A stretch of 5,084 nucleotides of DNA from Bacteroidales bacterium UBA4459. Lineage in GTDB: Bacteria; Bacteroidota; Bacteroidia; Bacteroidales; F082. The notes beneath the pieces were generated by a model. That model had not been told where the DNA came from. It was given only the letters and a program-made list of their open reading frames with translations, and searched no databases. The stretch is taken from contig DGOT01000068.1 in the NCBI GenBank assembly GCA_002389465.1, positions 1 to 5,084 on the forward strand, read 5' to 3'. The position numbers and the translations under genes were made by a program. Below, in pieces: positions 5,031-5,084 of the stretch. The stretch's first letter is position 1. Each line of letters begins with the position of its first letter.

Positions 5031-5084
5031 ATGCGTATTTTAACTTATTCAATTTGGGTGGTTTTCATCCTGTTTTTCGTTTCC
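5031..5084 (+). CDS. N-terminus of a probable exported protein (runs off the window)
   Basis: ATG at 5031 opens a frame that is uninterrupted to the window edge (18 codons). The residues MRILTYSIWVVFILFFVS show one basic residue followed by a hydrophobic core, as in a Sec signal peptide or first membrane helix. A consensus promoter ends 28 nt upstream, which supports this start. In Bacteroidota such a beginning is common for secreted, lipoprotein or outer-membrane proteins; the mature part is not visible, so no function can be named. Confidence 0.6.
   Translation, partial: MRILTYSIWVVFILFFVS

Overview
The window looks like chromosomal DNA of a Bacteroidota member, probably an environmental one. 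Three things point that way. TAnnTTTG-type -7 boxes lie upstream of the genes in place of classic -10/-35 promoters, and Shine-Dalgarno sequences are weak. A decayed C-terminal sorting domain of the type IX secretion system (T9SS), a machinery confined to this phylum, sits on the minus strand near the right end. The membrane-anchored MutS-like ATPase is also of a kind common in these bacteria. No genus can be assigned from the sequence alone.

Layout, left to right: (1) 2-178, plus strand, the last 58 codons of an FtsX/MacB-type ABC transporter permease. (2) 295-2043, plus strand, complete recJ, the 5'-3' single-strand DNA exonuclease of the DHH family. (3) 2040-2606, minus strand, a six-helix HdeD/DUF308-type membrane protein, convergent with recJ and sharing its stop-codon bases. 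(4) 2648-2812, a small element of about 160 bp with GAGAC...GTTTGG terminal inverted repeats and possible TTA flanking repeats; it looks like a non-autonomous insertion (MITE-like). (5) 2821-4629, minus strand, a 602-residue MutS-family ATPase with membrane helices and no mismatch-recognition domain. (6) 4690-4905, minus strand, a 71-codon open frame without a start codon that reads as a T9SS type A sorting domain, the stump of a lost secreted-protein gene. (7) 4940-5002, a cluster of palindromes leading into a good Bacteroidota promoter. (8) 5031 to the end, plus strand, the first 18 codons of a probable exported protein.

RecJ and the MutS-like protein both belong to DNA-processing families, but they lie on opposite strands with an unrelated membrane gene and an inserted element between them, so a shared pathway cannot be inferred. 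The MutS-like and HdeD-like genes run in the same direction and could be partly linked by read-through. The inserted element lies between them, with one end 11 nt upstream of the HdeD-like gene's -7 box. I saw no clear new multi-gene system. The most notable items are the MITE-like element at a promoter, the orphan T9SS domain, the palindromes at three promoters, and the membrane-bound MutS paralogue. No tRNA, rRNA or CRISPR was seen.
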